NCBI GenBank assembly: GCA_016840645.1
Contig: JAEORY010000013.1
Span: 1 to 22,106, forward strand
Direction: 5' to 3'
DNA: 22,106 nt
From: Candidatus Borrarchaeota archaeon
GTDB lineage: Archaea > Asgardarchaeota > Sifarchaeia > Borrarchaeales > Borrarchaeaceae
Shown piece after piece: positions 16,704-22,106 of the stretch. Position 1 is the first letter of the stretch; every line of letters starts with the position of its first letter. A program made the position numbers and the translations under genes. The notes under the pieces are model-generated. The model was not told the origin of the DNA, did not search any database, and saw only the letters and a list, made by a program, of their open reading frames with translations.

Positions 16704-17030
16704 ATGGCTAGACCGTCTGGTGGTATTTTATTAGCGGCATGGATACTAGTGATTGTCGGTGCAATCCTTATGATCGTCCTGGGTGCACTGAGTTTCGTGG
16801 GAATCGGTATTGGTGGTGTCCCAAGTACGCTAGGTGCTCTTGGTGCCTTAATTGGGGCGGCTGTATCAATAATTATCGGTATAATAATTATAGTTCTCCG
16901 CGTTGCAGATCAGTTAGATGAGTGGGTATACATAATACTTGCCCTAATTTTTGGAATAATTGTACTTGGTATCGGGGGATTACTCGTTATAATAGGCGCT
17001 ATTCTTGCAATAATTGCACAAGTTGCATAG
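16704..17030 (+). CDS. Small Gly/Ile-rich membrane protein, unknown function
   Basis: This 108-residue protein is made nearly entirely of hydrophobic Ile, Leu, Val, Gly and Ala. Helices are likely at about 8-31, 42-67 and 75-106. The last may be one long helix or a hairpin of two. The only charged segment is RVADQLDEW at about 66-75, a short polar loop. Glycine is frequent in the helices, as in tightly packed oligomeric membrane proteins. There is no signal peptidase site and no cysteine. ATG 16704 has only a weak upstream GGTGAT, but a TATA box fits. I do not recognise a family. It resembles in style, not clearly in sequence, the small four-helix membrane protein encoded convergently at 17196..17591. 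Subunit K of the ATPase was considered, but no essential Glu within a helix is present. Confidence 0.6.
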   Translation: MARPSGGILLAAWILVIVGAILMIVLGALSFVGIGIGGVPSTLGALGALIGAAVSIIIGIIIIVLRVADQLDEWVYIILALIFGIIVLGIGGLLVIIGAILAIIAQVA

Positions 17031-17161
17031 TTTATCCCGAGCCAATTTTTTCTCTTTTTCGCCTTTTTCTTATAATAATCAATTTCGGCTCTTCATTCGT
17101 CATCTTGAATTTCATTATCTCTTGTTTATGTTTTCTTCTCACAAAACTTATATAACCGTCT

Positions 17162-17186
17162 TAAAAAAAAGAAAAGAATTTTTTAG
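17162..17186 (-). terminator. U-rich terminator of the minus-strand membrane gene
   Basis: On the minus strand this stretch reads as T-rich blocks, including a run of eight T, starting about 10 nt past the stop at 17196. No hairpin is needed for archaeal termination. Confidence 0.5.
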
Positions 17187-17195
17187 ATTTTGGTG

Positions 17196-17591
17196 TTAGA
17201 ATATACTCAGTGGGGGCAGATATCCTGCTATCAACCCCAGTCCCGCAATGATAAATGAAATTACCAGCCAAATGACAATGACTATAACGATACAAACCAG
17301 CGTACCGAGAAACGCTGTTGGCCATTCAGAAAATTTAGGCCAAAAGTGACGAAGTGCAAGAAGAACCACTAAAAAGACTGCAACAAATGCGATAGCCAAA
17401 GTATAACGACCGAGTGGCAACATTCTAAAAATAATCCAAATAATAGCGGCTATGATTCCAGTTACGATAGCTGATCCCCATGAGTATTTGTATCTCGAAT
17501 AGCCCCAAAGCCAGCAAGTTATGGCAACAGAAACCGCCACAATAGCTACAAAGACAATGAAATCAATCAGGAATGCTATAGAGAATTGCAT
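17196..17591 (-). CDS. Small four-helix membrane protein, unknown function
   Basis: This 131-residue protein has four predicted membrane helices at about 5-28, 38-57, 64-82 and 93-120, joined by short loops that hold basic residues (YSRYKYS, RMLPLGRY, RHFWPKFSEW). The Trp/Tyr placement at helix ends is typical for membrane boundaries. ATG 17591 is chosen because GGAGGA lies upstream with a 6-nt gap. The longer open frame to 17642 would add a polar stretch with no SD. I recognise no family and no catalytic motif. It converges on the 108-residue membrane protein and diverges from the gamma-like gene at 17825, so there is no operon context to suggest a role. Confidence 0.7.
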   Translation of the reverse strand: MQFSIAFLIDFIVFVAIVAVSVAITCWLWGYSRYKYSWGSAIVTGIIAAIIWIIFRMLPLGRYTLAIAFVAVFLVVLLALRHFWPKFSEWPTAFLGTLVCIVIVIVIWLVISFIIAGLGLIAGYLPPLSIF

Positions 17592-17824
17592 AAATATTCC
17601 TCCAGAGAAAAATTTGCTGTTTCCAAATTCACTTATTATCACTTAAAAAGTTTTAAGATTTGATCTAATTTTCAATTGCTATTCAGAGGTTTTTCTAGAA
17701 TCTATGTTCTTAAGTCACAAAATTATCGAATATAGGATGTTTAGATTTAGATTTTACCACATCAGTATATGACAAAAATGAAAAAACACAGGATTTAATG
17801 TAAATTAAAGAAAAGTTGAGCCTT

Positions 17825-18409
17825 ATGGTATTTCATAAAATTAAAGAAATTCTCTTAATCGGTCGAGGAGACATGAATGTAGTTACATTAGCGGAGATAC
17901 TTGCTGAGGCAATAGCTTATAGGAACAAGTGTTCCCAAGTGTTTCAACCTGAAATCAAAACACCAGAAGTAATTCTTAAAGTTGCCATTCGAATTAGTGA
18001 GAAACCTTTATCTATGTGTCCACAGATCTGCAGCCCAGATTACACCATAGTATTGGATGACTCATTATTGAAAATAATGAACGTTACAGAGGGACTAAAA
18101 AAGTCAGGCATTCTCCTTGTCAATTCATCTTATTCTCCATACGAGTTAATAGAACTCTTTGGCATAGGATTCTCTACAGCAACAGTTGATGTCAGAAAAG
18201 TTTCAATGAATGAAATAGATGAAAGCCTAACAAATCAAAATTATGGTGGTAATAATTACATAGGAATTTTGGGCGCTTTCTGCCGAATAAGCGGAAAAGT
18301 ATCCCTGGAGGCACTAAATCAGGCGGTTCTAGTATTCTATCCTGAATTAATCGCACAAAAACTAATTAAATCTATGAGAAAGGCCTTTAGAACAGTCAAA
18401 ATAGTATGA
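17825..18409 (+). CDS. Divergent 2-oxoacid:ferredoxin oxidoreductase gamma-subunit-like protein
   Basis: This 194-residue protein has the fold pattern of the gamma (catalytic-domain III) subunit of pyruvate or 2-oxoglutarate:ferredoxin oxidoreductases. It shows an N-terminal IxGRG strand-turn, NVVTLAEILAEA, a central DYTIVLDDSLL, KKSGILLVNSS, and a C-terminal GAFCRISGKVSLEAL. The normal GRGGQG motif is GRGDMN here (13-18), and the usual FGPERRG region has become a QPEIKTPEV-type stretch. No alpha, beta or delta subunit is adjacent. It may be a specialised or non-catalytic paralog, or a subunit for a complex encoded elsewhere. ATG 17825 is used. A TTG at 17816 is in frame. No good SD is visible. 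Confidence 0.7.
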   Translation: MVFHKIKEILLIGRGDMNVVTLAEILAEAIAYRNKCSQVFQPEIKTPEVILKVAIRISEKPLSMCPQICSPDYTIVLDDSLLKIMNVTEGLKKSGILLVNSSYSPYELIELFGIGFSTATVDVRKVSMNEIDESLTNQNYGGNNYIGILGAFCRISGKVSLEALNQAVLVFYPELIAQKLIKSMRKAFRTVKIV

Positions 18410-18514
18410 ATCCTTTTTGTATACCTAAATGAATGTTAATCGCTTATTTTTTTTAAAGAATGGTGCTGGAAGGCTTATAAAACCTCCAAGTCGTCCACCA
18501 GAACCTACGTATAT

Positions 18515-18801
18515 AGGTTAGATATATTTGACCTATTTAGAAAGGTATTCATTCATTAGTTCTTCGGCTCGTGCTTCTGCATGGTGAAGTTTCTTCTGCA
18601 TTTCTTGTTTAAGGATCTCTTTGACTTTATACAATGCTTTCTCATATGATATTGGGTTTTTTGCACTACCAATGTAATGGATTTCTTTATTGCCTTCACC
18701 ATAGACTACATACACGTAATAATAGGGTTTGTTGTTTGTGTATTTGGTGTTGATGATAATGCTCATAGTAGGTTCACCTATAGGTAATATATATCTAACC
18801 A
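18515..18801. repeat. 21-bp imperfect inverted repeats bracketing a 77-codon gene
   Basis: 18515-18535 and the reverse complement of 18781-18801 agree at 18 of 21 positions (shared core GGTTAGATATAT...ACCTA). The left copy ends exactly on the stop codon at 18533-18535, and the right copy lies between the predicted TATA box and the SD. They could be termini of a small mobile element (about 287 bp) or two operator copies for one regulator. Confidence 0.65.
18533..18766 (-). CDS. Small basic protein between inverted repeats, unknown function
   Basis: This 77-residue protein has an N-terminal half that looks like a beta-hairpin, with Tyr-rich KPYYYVYVVY then a GEGNKEIHYIG turn and strand. That pattern recalls the small beta-sheet arms of integrases and of some DNA-binding accessory proteins. 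The C-terminal half is a long charged helix (about 38-75) with many Lys and Glu. There is no cysteine and no membrane segment. ATG 18766 follows AGGTGA (18774-18779) with a 7-nt gap. A longer frame to ATG 18802 would begin inside the palindromic promoter and is disfavoured. The inverted repeats around it and the repeated promoter motifs suggest either a tiny mobile element or an autoregulated DNA-binding protein. No family was identified with confidence. Confidence 0.65.
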   Translation of the reverse strand: MSIIINTKYTNNKPYYYVYVVYGEGNKEIHYIGSAKNPISYEKALYKVKEILKQEMQKKLHHAEARAEELMNEYLSK

Positions 18802-18831
18802 ACCATTTATATGGTTAAAGAAGTCTAACCA
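18794..18831 (-). promoter_or_regulatory. Promoter with palindrome and repeated TCTAACCA motifs
   Basis: AACCAT-TTAT-ATGGTT (18801-18816) is a perfect 6-bp palindrome that encloses the minus-strand TATA-like ATATAAAT. TCTAACCA occurs at 18794-18801 and again at 18824-18831, 30 bp apart, close to three helical turns. Both half-sites flank the TATA box, a common layout for repressor sites in archaea. The regulator is unknown and could be the encoded protein. Confidence 0.5.
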
Positions 18832-18901
18832 TCAAAATAATAATTTTTTGTGACAAAACACCATTAGTTTTTCAAAATATTGTTATTTTGTCTCCTCTTT
18901 A

Positions 18902-19801
18902 TCAGTCTGACATTTTTCTGAGCGAAACGAAAGACGTTCCTTTTTCTTTCATCATATAGCCGTAGATTGATTTCCATATCCTACCATCATCACGCCATTT
19001 GCTTTCGAAATTGTTAATTCCAATCCATGCTTCTAAGGCATCCCTCTCTACTTTTTCCCAGCCATCTCCTTGAGTTGCTTCAGCCTCATTGAGATAACCA
19101 AGTTCTATAAGAATTTGCTTGATTTTTATTGAAATTTCTCCTTCAATCGTCAACAAATTTGATGTATCTTCTCTGGCAAGGAAAGTCAGATCATAGAGTT
19201 CAAATATTCTACAGAGTTCTTTAATAGGTTCTGTGTGCTCATCAACTCGAATATCAACGTAACGATCATTTAGGCCTTCATAACCACCTTTTTCACGCAC
19301 AATCAAAAGCGCAGCAGCTTGTTTCCCTCTAACGTCTCCTCTTCCTTCTTCATCGCCAGCTTTCATTGCTGCAAGCAATTTGTCGATTAAATCTCCTTTT
19401 TGAGTTTCAAACGCTTTAGCCATGCTTTCAACAGTTCCTTCGTAACAAATATTACCTTGACAACTGAAGTTGTCTCCAATGATGTGTCCTGCCCAATAGA
19501 AGCAGTCCTTACCTGTAAATGCATCAACTTCTCCTTTTGCATCAATTATCGCTGCTTGGCGGTATTCTCGCATTTCGTCAGTTGATATGAGTTTTTTTAA
19601 GGCTTGTTTTGCACTCATACCTGTTTCTAGCATCTCAATACCTCGCGGACCGTACGTTGTGTTTATCCATGATTGAGTTGCAATAGCTCCAACATTTGCT
19701 TTCGCAAATGGAGTTACGATTCCGATACACATGAACTTGCTCTGTACAGCAACCCCTAAATCACCAGTGTTAGGGTCATAACCAACAATTGAGAACGTCA
19801 T
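18902..19801 (-). CDS. DUF1028 family protein (Ntn-hydrolase-like) with C-terminal helical domain
   Basis: This 299-residue protein has residues 1-220 matching DUF1028: MTFSIVGYDPNTGDLGVAVQSKF at the start, then VGAIATQSW, a YGPRG turn, GKDCFYWAGHI and NGDEEGRGDxRGKQAAALL-like blocks. The family has an Ntn-hydrolase-like fold of unknown substrate. Residues about 225-299 resemble the domain often fused to it and named putative peptidoglycan-binding (NNFE near residue 265, preceded by a helix pair). That name cannot be literal in an archaeon. There is no signal peptide, so it should be cytosolic. ATG 19801 begins the conserved MTFS start. It diverges from the flavin-binding gene at 19997. Function is unproven. 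Confidence 0.88.
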   Translation of the reverse strand: MTFSIVGYDPNTGDLGVAVQSKFMCIGIVTPFAKANVGAIATQSWINTTYGPRGIEMLETGMSAKQALKKLISTDEMREYRQAAIIDAKGEVDAFTGKDCFYWAGHIIGDNFSCQGNICYEGTVESMAKAFETQKGDLIDKLLAAMKAGDEEGRGDVRGKQAAALLIVREKGGYEGLNDRYVDIRVDEHTEPIKELCRIFELYDLTFLAREDTSNLLTIEGEISIKIKQILIELGYLNEAEATQGDGWEKVERDALEAWIGINNFESKWRDDGRIWKSIYGYMMKEKGTSFVSLRKMSD

Positions 19802-19934
19802 AAAATCTCAACTCTTTTTTGCCATTATTTTCTAAAAATCATGATTGTATTATCTATAGATAACATCATTTTTTTTGTTTTGCTCCATCTAACCTGTCAA
19901 AACATTTGTTGACAAAGAGAAGGAATTCTGATAA

Positions 19935-19944
19935 GCTTTATAAT
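19935..19944 (+). promoter_or_regulatory. Candidate TATA box for the flavin-binding-type gene
   Basis: GCTTTATAAT lies about 60 nt before ATG 19997. A transcript would start near 19965 and retain the GAGAGGA SD at 19985-19991. Confidence 0.45.
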
Positions 19945-19996
19945 CTAAGATTCACTGTGGTAACTATTGAAACTTAAGTGGAATGAGAGGATATCT

Positions 19997-20476
19997 ATGG
20001 GAATTGAAAAAATCCCACAAATGGACAGAATGGAATATGACCAATTAATTATTGATGAATATGTTTGTCGAATTGCTTTTAAAGGCGCAGAACATCCCTA
20101 TATTGCGCCATTTCTTTACGTTTTTGATGGCAAGCACATGTATTTCCTATCCACAAAATATGGAAAAAAAATTGAGTTCTTCCAGCAAGACCCTCATGTT
20201 TCCGTTGAAGTCGACAGATATAGTAGAGATTTATTAGATTATTCATTTGTAACATTATTGGGACGCCTTGTGGAAGTTACAGGCGATAGTGAGAAGAAGA
20301 TAATAAGAGAAAAATTTGTTCAATTAATTAAGGATAAGAATCTCTCAAAAAATATCTTGAAGGCTCTTGGTCATTCACCTGAAGAACCGCTTGAATCCAT
20401 AGTCAAGGAAGAGAGAAGTTATATATGGCAGCTTGTAGAAGTCAAAGAAATTATAGCACTTAAAAGTGGTATTTAA
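19997..20476 (+). CDS. Pyridoxamine 5'-phosphate oxidase-fold (flavin/heme-binding type) protein
   Basis: This 159-residue protein has the split-barrel pattern of the PNPOx-like superfamily. It shows an N-terminal MDRMEYDQLI helix, a YVCRIAFKGAEHPYIAPFLYVFDGKHMYFLST strand set, then KIEFFQQDPHVSVEVD, and a long second half with SFVTLLGRLVEVTGD and the C-terminal WQLVEVKEI strand. Such short single-domain proteins usually bind FMN or F420 and act as small reductases. The exact cofactor cannot be read. ATG 19997 is set by GAGAGGA (19985-19991) with a 5-nt gap. The open frame to 19967 lacks an SD. It is cytosolic and appears monocistronic. Confidence 0.8.
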   Translation: MGIEKIPQMDRMEYDQLIIDEYVCRIAFKGAEHPYIAPFLYVFDGKHMYFLSTKYGKKIEFFQQDPHVSVEVDRYSRDLLDYSFVTLLGRLVEVTGDSEKKIIREKFVQLIKDKNLSKNILKALGHSPEEPLESIVKEERSYIWQLVEVKEIIALKSGI

Positions 20477-20559
20477 TGAGAAATTTCAGATCCGACACAA
20501 GAACACCAGCTCCGTGAGATCTTTATCATTTATAAGCGTGTGAGAAGAATTGGCTATAA

Positions 20560-20628
20560 CCTGTTGTTTCATGGTGAGGACTAGATGGCAGCCGCTTTGA
20601 TGAGAGGCTCATTAACTGCCTCTTTTTT
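20560..20628 (+). ncRNA. Possible short RNA with own promoter and hairpin terminator
   Basis: TATA-like ATTTATAAGC (20528-20537) lies about 25 nt before 20560. The segment ends in AGAGGC (20603-20608), a 9-nt loop, GCCTCT (20618-20623) and T6 (20623-20628). It includes UGAUGA and a GUGAGGA box at spacings like a C/D guide RNA, but no true CUGA box D. It may instead just be the 3' end of the preceding gene's transcript. Confidence 0.25.
20603..20628 (+). terminator. Hairpin plus T6 terminator
   Basis: A six-pair stem (AGAGGC/GCCTCT) with a 9-nt loop runs straight into TTTTTT. It lies about 130 nt after the flavin-binding-type gene and before the convergent EamA gene. Confidence 0.5.
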
Positions 20629-20666
20629 GTACAAGTAATTACTTCCCTCCTAACAGAGGATCTAGG

Positions 20667-21578
20667 TTAATGGCTATGCGCTGTTTCCACCAAATAAATC
20701 CCTATTAGAAGAATCACAGCCCCACCAACGACACTAAAGGTAATAGGTTCGCTTAATAGAAAAAATGCAAAAATAATAGTGTAGACGGGAATAATCAATA
20801 GCCAAACGCTTGCTTGCGTAGCCTCCATTCTGTCGAGGATCAAATACCACAGTACATAGCCCACGCCACTAATAATCAAGCTGAAGTGTAATATCGCAAG
20901 CCATCCAATCAAAGATACAGACACTAGTGTTCTTATATCCCCAAGAATGAGCGCGAAAGGAACCAAAACTATAATGGCAAATGGAGCGCTCAAGGTCATT
21001 GTTTGCAACCCACCGTATTTCTTGATTCCATATGTACGAGCAAGAAGAGACTGAATAGCCCATGCTAAGGCAGAGAGTATTACCAAAAAATCGCCAAGAA
21101 ACCGTTCTGAATTGATAACCAATAATGAAAGGTCACCTTGGGTTACAACAAATAACATCCCAATCAATGCTGTCGCAATTCCAAGCACTGTTCGAGACGA
21201 AATTCTCTTATTTAAGAAAATATATGATAAAATAGCTATCCAAACGGGATGTAAATTAGTTAATAATGCAGCATTTGTTGCAAAAGTCAGGCTGACTCCA
21301 AATAGAAACAATAAACCGTAGGCTGCAACTGCAACACCAATTGCAAGAAAATGGCGCCAATCTGTTTTGAGAGTATATGCAGTTTCCTTCAGACATTGGT
21401 TTCTATTAAGAACGAAGAATAACAATGTAAACCCAAGTATCCACCGAATAAGAGCGAGAACAGTCGGGGAGATTTCGCCTGAAACCCCCACAAGAAATCG
21501 TGCAGTAACTGGGCCGGTACCCCATATTGCTGTTAGAATTAAGATCAGGGAAAATGTCTTTCTATCCATCGTTCTCAT
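20667..21578 (-). CDS. EamA/DMT-family transporter, ten TM helices
   Basis: This is a drug/metabolite transporter superfamily permease of 303 residues with two repeated five-helix EamA halves (about 8-143 and 155-297). The first half starts with ILTAIWGTGPVTARFLVG and includes ALIRWILGFTLLFFV. The second has LSALAWAIQSLLARTYG and ends with LLSEPITFSVVGGAVILLIGIYLVE, typical last-helix motifs. It probably exports or imports a small metabolite, and the substrate is not predictable. ATG 21578 is used. ATG 21569 (MDRKTF) is equally possible and neither has a clear SD. The mRNA start is probably short-leadered. It is a single gene converging on the PNPOx-like gene. Confidence 0.9.
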   Translation of the reverse strand: MRTMDRKTFSLILILTAIWGTGPVTARFLVGVSGEISPTVLALIRWILGFTLLFFVLNRNQCLKETAYTLKTDWRHFLAIGVAVAAYGLLFLFGVSLTFATNAALLTNLHPVWIAILSYIFLNKRISSRTVLGIATALIGMLFVVTQGDLSLLVINSERFLGDFLVILSALAWAIQSLLARTYGIKKYGGLQTMTLSAPFAIIVLVPFALILGDIRTLVSVSLIGWLAILHFSLIISGVGYVLWYLILDRMEATQASVWLLIIPVYTIIFAFFLLSEPITFSVVGGAVILLIGIYLVETAHSH

Positions 21579-21673
21579 CCATTATGGTTACCCTTAAACA
21601 AACTTGAAACACTTTCGCGTTTCTAATAGTTCTTCCTTTGTGTTTTTCACTTACATAAAAGCCTCTCTTATCC

Positions 21674-21682
21674 ATATAAAGG
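21674..21682 (+). promoter_or_regulatory. Candidate TATA box of the zinc-ribbon microprotein
   Basis: ATATAAAGG lies 30 nt before GTG 21712. Transcription would begin near 21703, giving a nearly leaderless mRNA, consistent with the lack of an SD. Confidence 0.4.
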
Positions 21683-21711
21683 TAGAAATATACTAATACG
21701 CTTGATAAACC

Positions 21712-21852
21712 GTGAGTAGCAATATTGATTCTGTTAAGACTCATTCAGAGTTGAATAGTTCTTTATATGATCACTGTCCTAGATGTGGAGCTTTACTTTA
21801 TAAATTAAACCGACTTTTACGCTGTTCTTGTGGCTTCTGGAAGACAATTTAA
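21712..21852 (+). CDS. 46-residue zinc-ribbon microprotein
   Basis: This short ORF has GTG start 21712, TAA stop at 21850-21852 and 46 residues. The last 25 residues carry CPRCG then CSCGF, a CxxC...CxC pattern expected to bind one zinc, spaced by a basic segment (YKLNRLLR). The N-terminal 20 residues are polar and probably disordered. Such mini zinc ribbons are common in archaea and often bind RNA or protein. The target is unknown. There is no SD, but a TATA box fits leaderless use. An alternative, overlapping minus-strand ORF (21562..21744) shows no recognisable motif. The stop overlaps the A-rich stretch that serves as the terminator of the opposing GH57 gene. Confidence 0.6.
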   Translation: MSSNIDSVKTHSELNSSLYDHCPRCGALLYKLNRLLRCSCGFWKTI

Positions 21853-21869
21853 AAAAAATAAAAAAAATC
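21853..21869 (-). terminator. U-rich terminator of the GH57-like gene
   Basis: On the minus strand this is a run of T residues broken by one A, about 20 nt past the stop codon at 21888-21890. Confidence 0.5.
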
Positions 21870-21887
21870 TCTTCAAAGTAACCTTTT

Positions 21888-22106
21888 CTAATTCACTTTG
21901 TTCGTCAGTTTGCTTTTTTTTCGTTCGTTCACCACTCGCGCGAAATCTGCAATTATTCTTATATAAATTGAATATGCTTCGAAAGGATTATTGTAAGGAC
22001 TAAAATAGCTATGAACTTCCCCAGGTCCTCCACCAAAGGTTGCTAGATAATAAAGATGATCACTCGCCTGTAAATTTCGCCATATTTGAATTAGAGTCTT
22101 ATCAGC
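21888..22106 (-). CDS. C-terminal end of a glycoside hydrolase family 57 (alpha-amylase type) protein, truncated by the window
   Basis: The minus strand is open from 22106 to a TAG at 21888-21890 (72 codons). The visible part reads TLIQIWRNLQASDHLYYLAT, then a short glycine-rich turn, GEVHSYFSPYNNPFEAY and IRIIADF. The SDHxYY...VHxYFSPYxxPxxAY...ADF pattern is the conserved end of the helical C-terminal domain of GH57 amylases, which act on alpha-glucans or trehalose-like sugars. The catalytic domain lies outside the window, so the substrate and the completeness of the gene cannot be judged. The protein ends with a basic tail (NERKKSKLTNKVN). It is convergent with the zinc-ribbon gene. Confidence 0.7.
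   Translation of the reverse strand, partial: ADKTLIQIWRNLQASDHLYYLATFGGGPGEVHSYFSPYNNPFEAYSIYIRIIADFARVVNERKKSKLTNKVN

Noticed and set aside
16704..17030. ATPase proteolipid subunit K
   Set aside because: It is a hydrophobic hairpin-like protein, but no helix carries the essential carboxylate and the loop motif is absent.
20573..20620. C/D box guide RNA
   Set aside because: Spacing fits, but both D-box positions lack CUGA and the 3' guide would be locked in the terminator stem.
1..22106. CRISPR arrays, tRNA or rRNA genes, complete insertion sequences, defence operons
   Set aside because: No regularly spaced repeats, no cloverleaf with intact T-loop, no rRNA blocks and no intact transposase were seen on either strand.

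Overview
This window looks archaeal, and most probably from an Asgard archaeon. The strongest evidence is an intact 379-residue actin (7743..8882). It reads like eukaryotic actin from end to end, including the C-terminal HR(K)CF signature, rather than like MreB, ParM or crenactin. Supporting archaeal traits are an A/V-type ATPase gene cluster, TYW1 of wyosine synthesis, a beta-CASP RNase of the CPSF-like type, a stand-alone TrpB2, TATA-box promoters, U-tract terminators, and several TTG starts set by strong Shine-Dalgarno sites. The genome background is AT-rich. I cannot fix the lineage within Asgard without a tree.

Layout. 1..600: 3' part of a 2-phosphosulfolactate phosphatase (ComB) gene. 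763..2079: a beta-CASP RNase. 2135..3142 (minus): a dolichol-phosphate-type glycosyltransferase, headed by a GC-rich, hairpin-dense non-coding island (about 3160..3347) that may be an unassigned structured RNA. 3672..6676: a four-domain zinc ribbon/PUA/PP-loop/ferredoxin protein, then TYW1. This pair suggests tRNA modification. 6762..7472: a decayed TnpB-type gene. 7743..8882: actin. 9262..11851 (minus): two tandem MoeA paralogs for Mo or W cofactor insertion. 12119..14617: an A-type ATPase H-F-A cluster that lacks the usual B and D genes downstream. 14774..16458: trpB2 behind a 300-nt leader holding a small ORF with three Trp codons just before its stop. 16704..17591: two small convergent membrane proteins of unknown role. 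17825..18409: an orphan, divergent 2-oxoacid:ferredoxin oxidoreductase gamma-like protein. 18533..18766 (minus): a 77-residue protein bracketed by 21-bp inverted repeats. 18902..19801 (minus): a DUF1028 protein. 19997..20476: a flavin-nucleotide-binding-type protein. 20667..21578 (minus): an EamA transporter. 21712..21852: a 46-residue zinc-ribbon microprotein. 21888..22106 (minus): the C-terminal end of a probable GH57 amylase.

Most genes are single-gene or two-gene units with short AT-rich spacers. Clear functional groupings are the MoeA pair, the ATPase cluster and the PUA-PP-loop/TYW1 pair. The best candidates for something undescribed are the structured GC-rich island, the Trp-rich leader of trpB2, the repeat-bracketed small gene with its operator-like promoter, and the PUA/PP-loop/ferredoxin protein beside TYW1. 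No tRNA, rRNA or CRISPR array was recognised.
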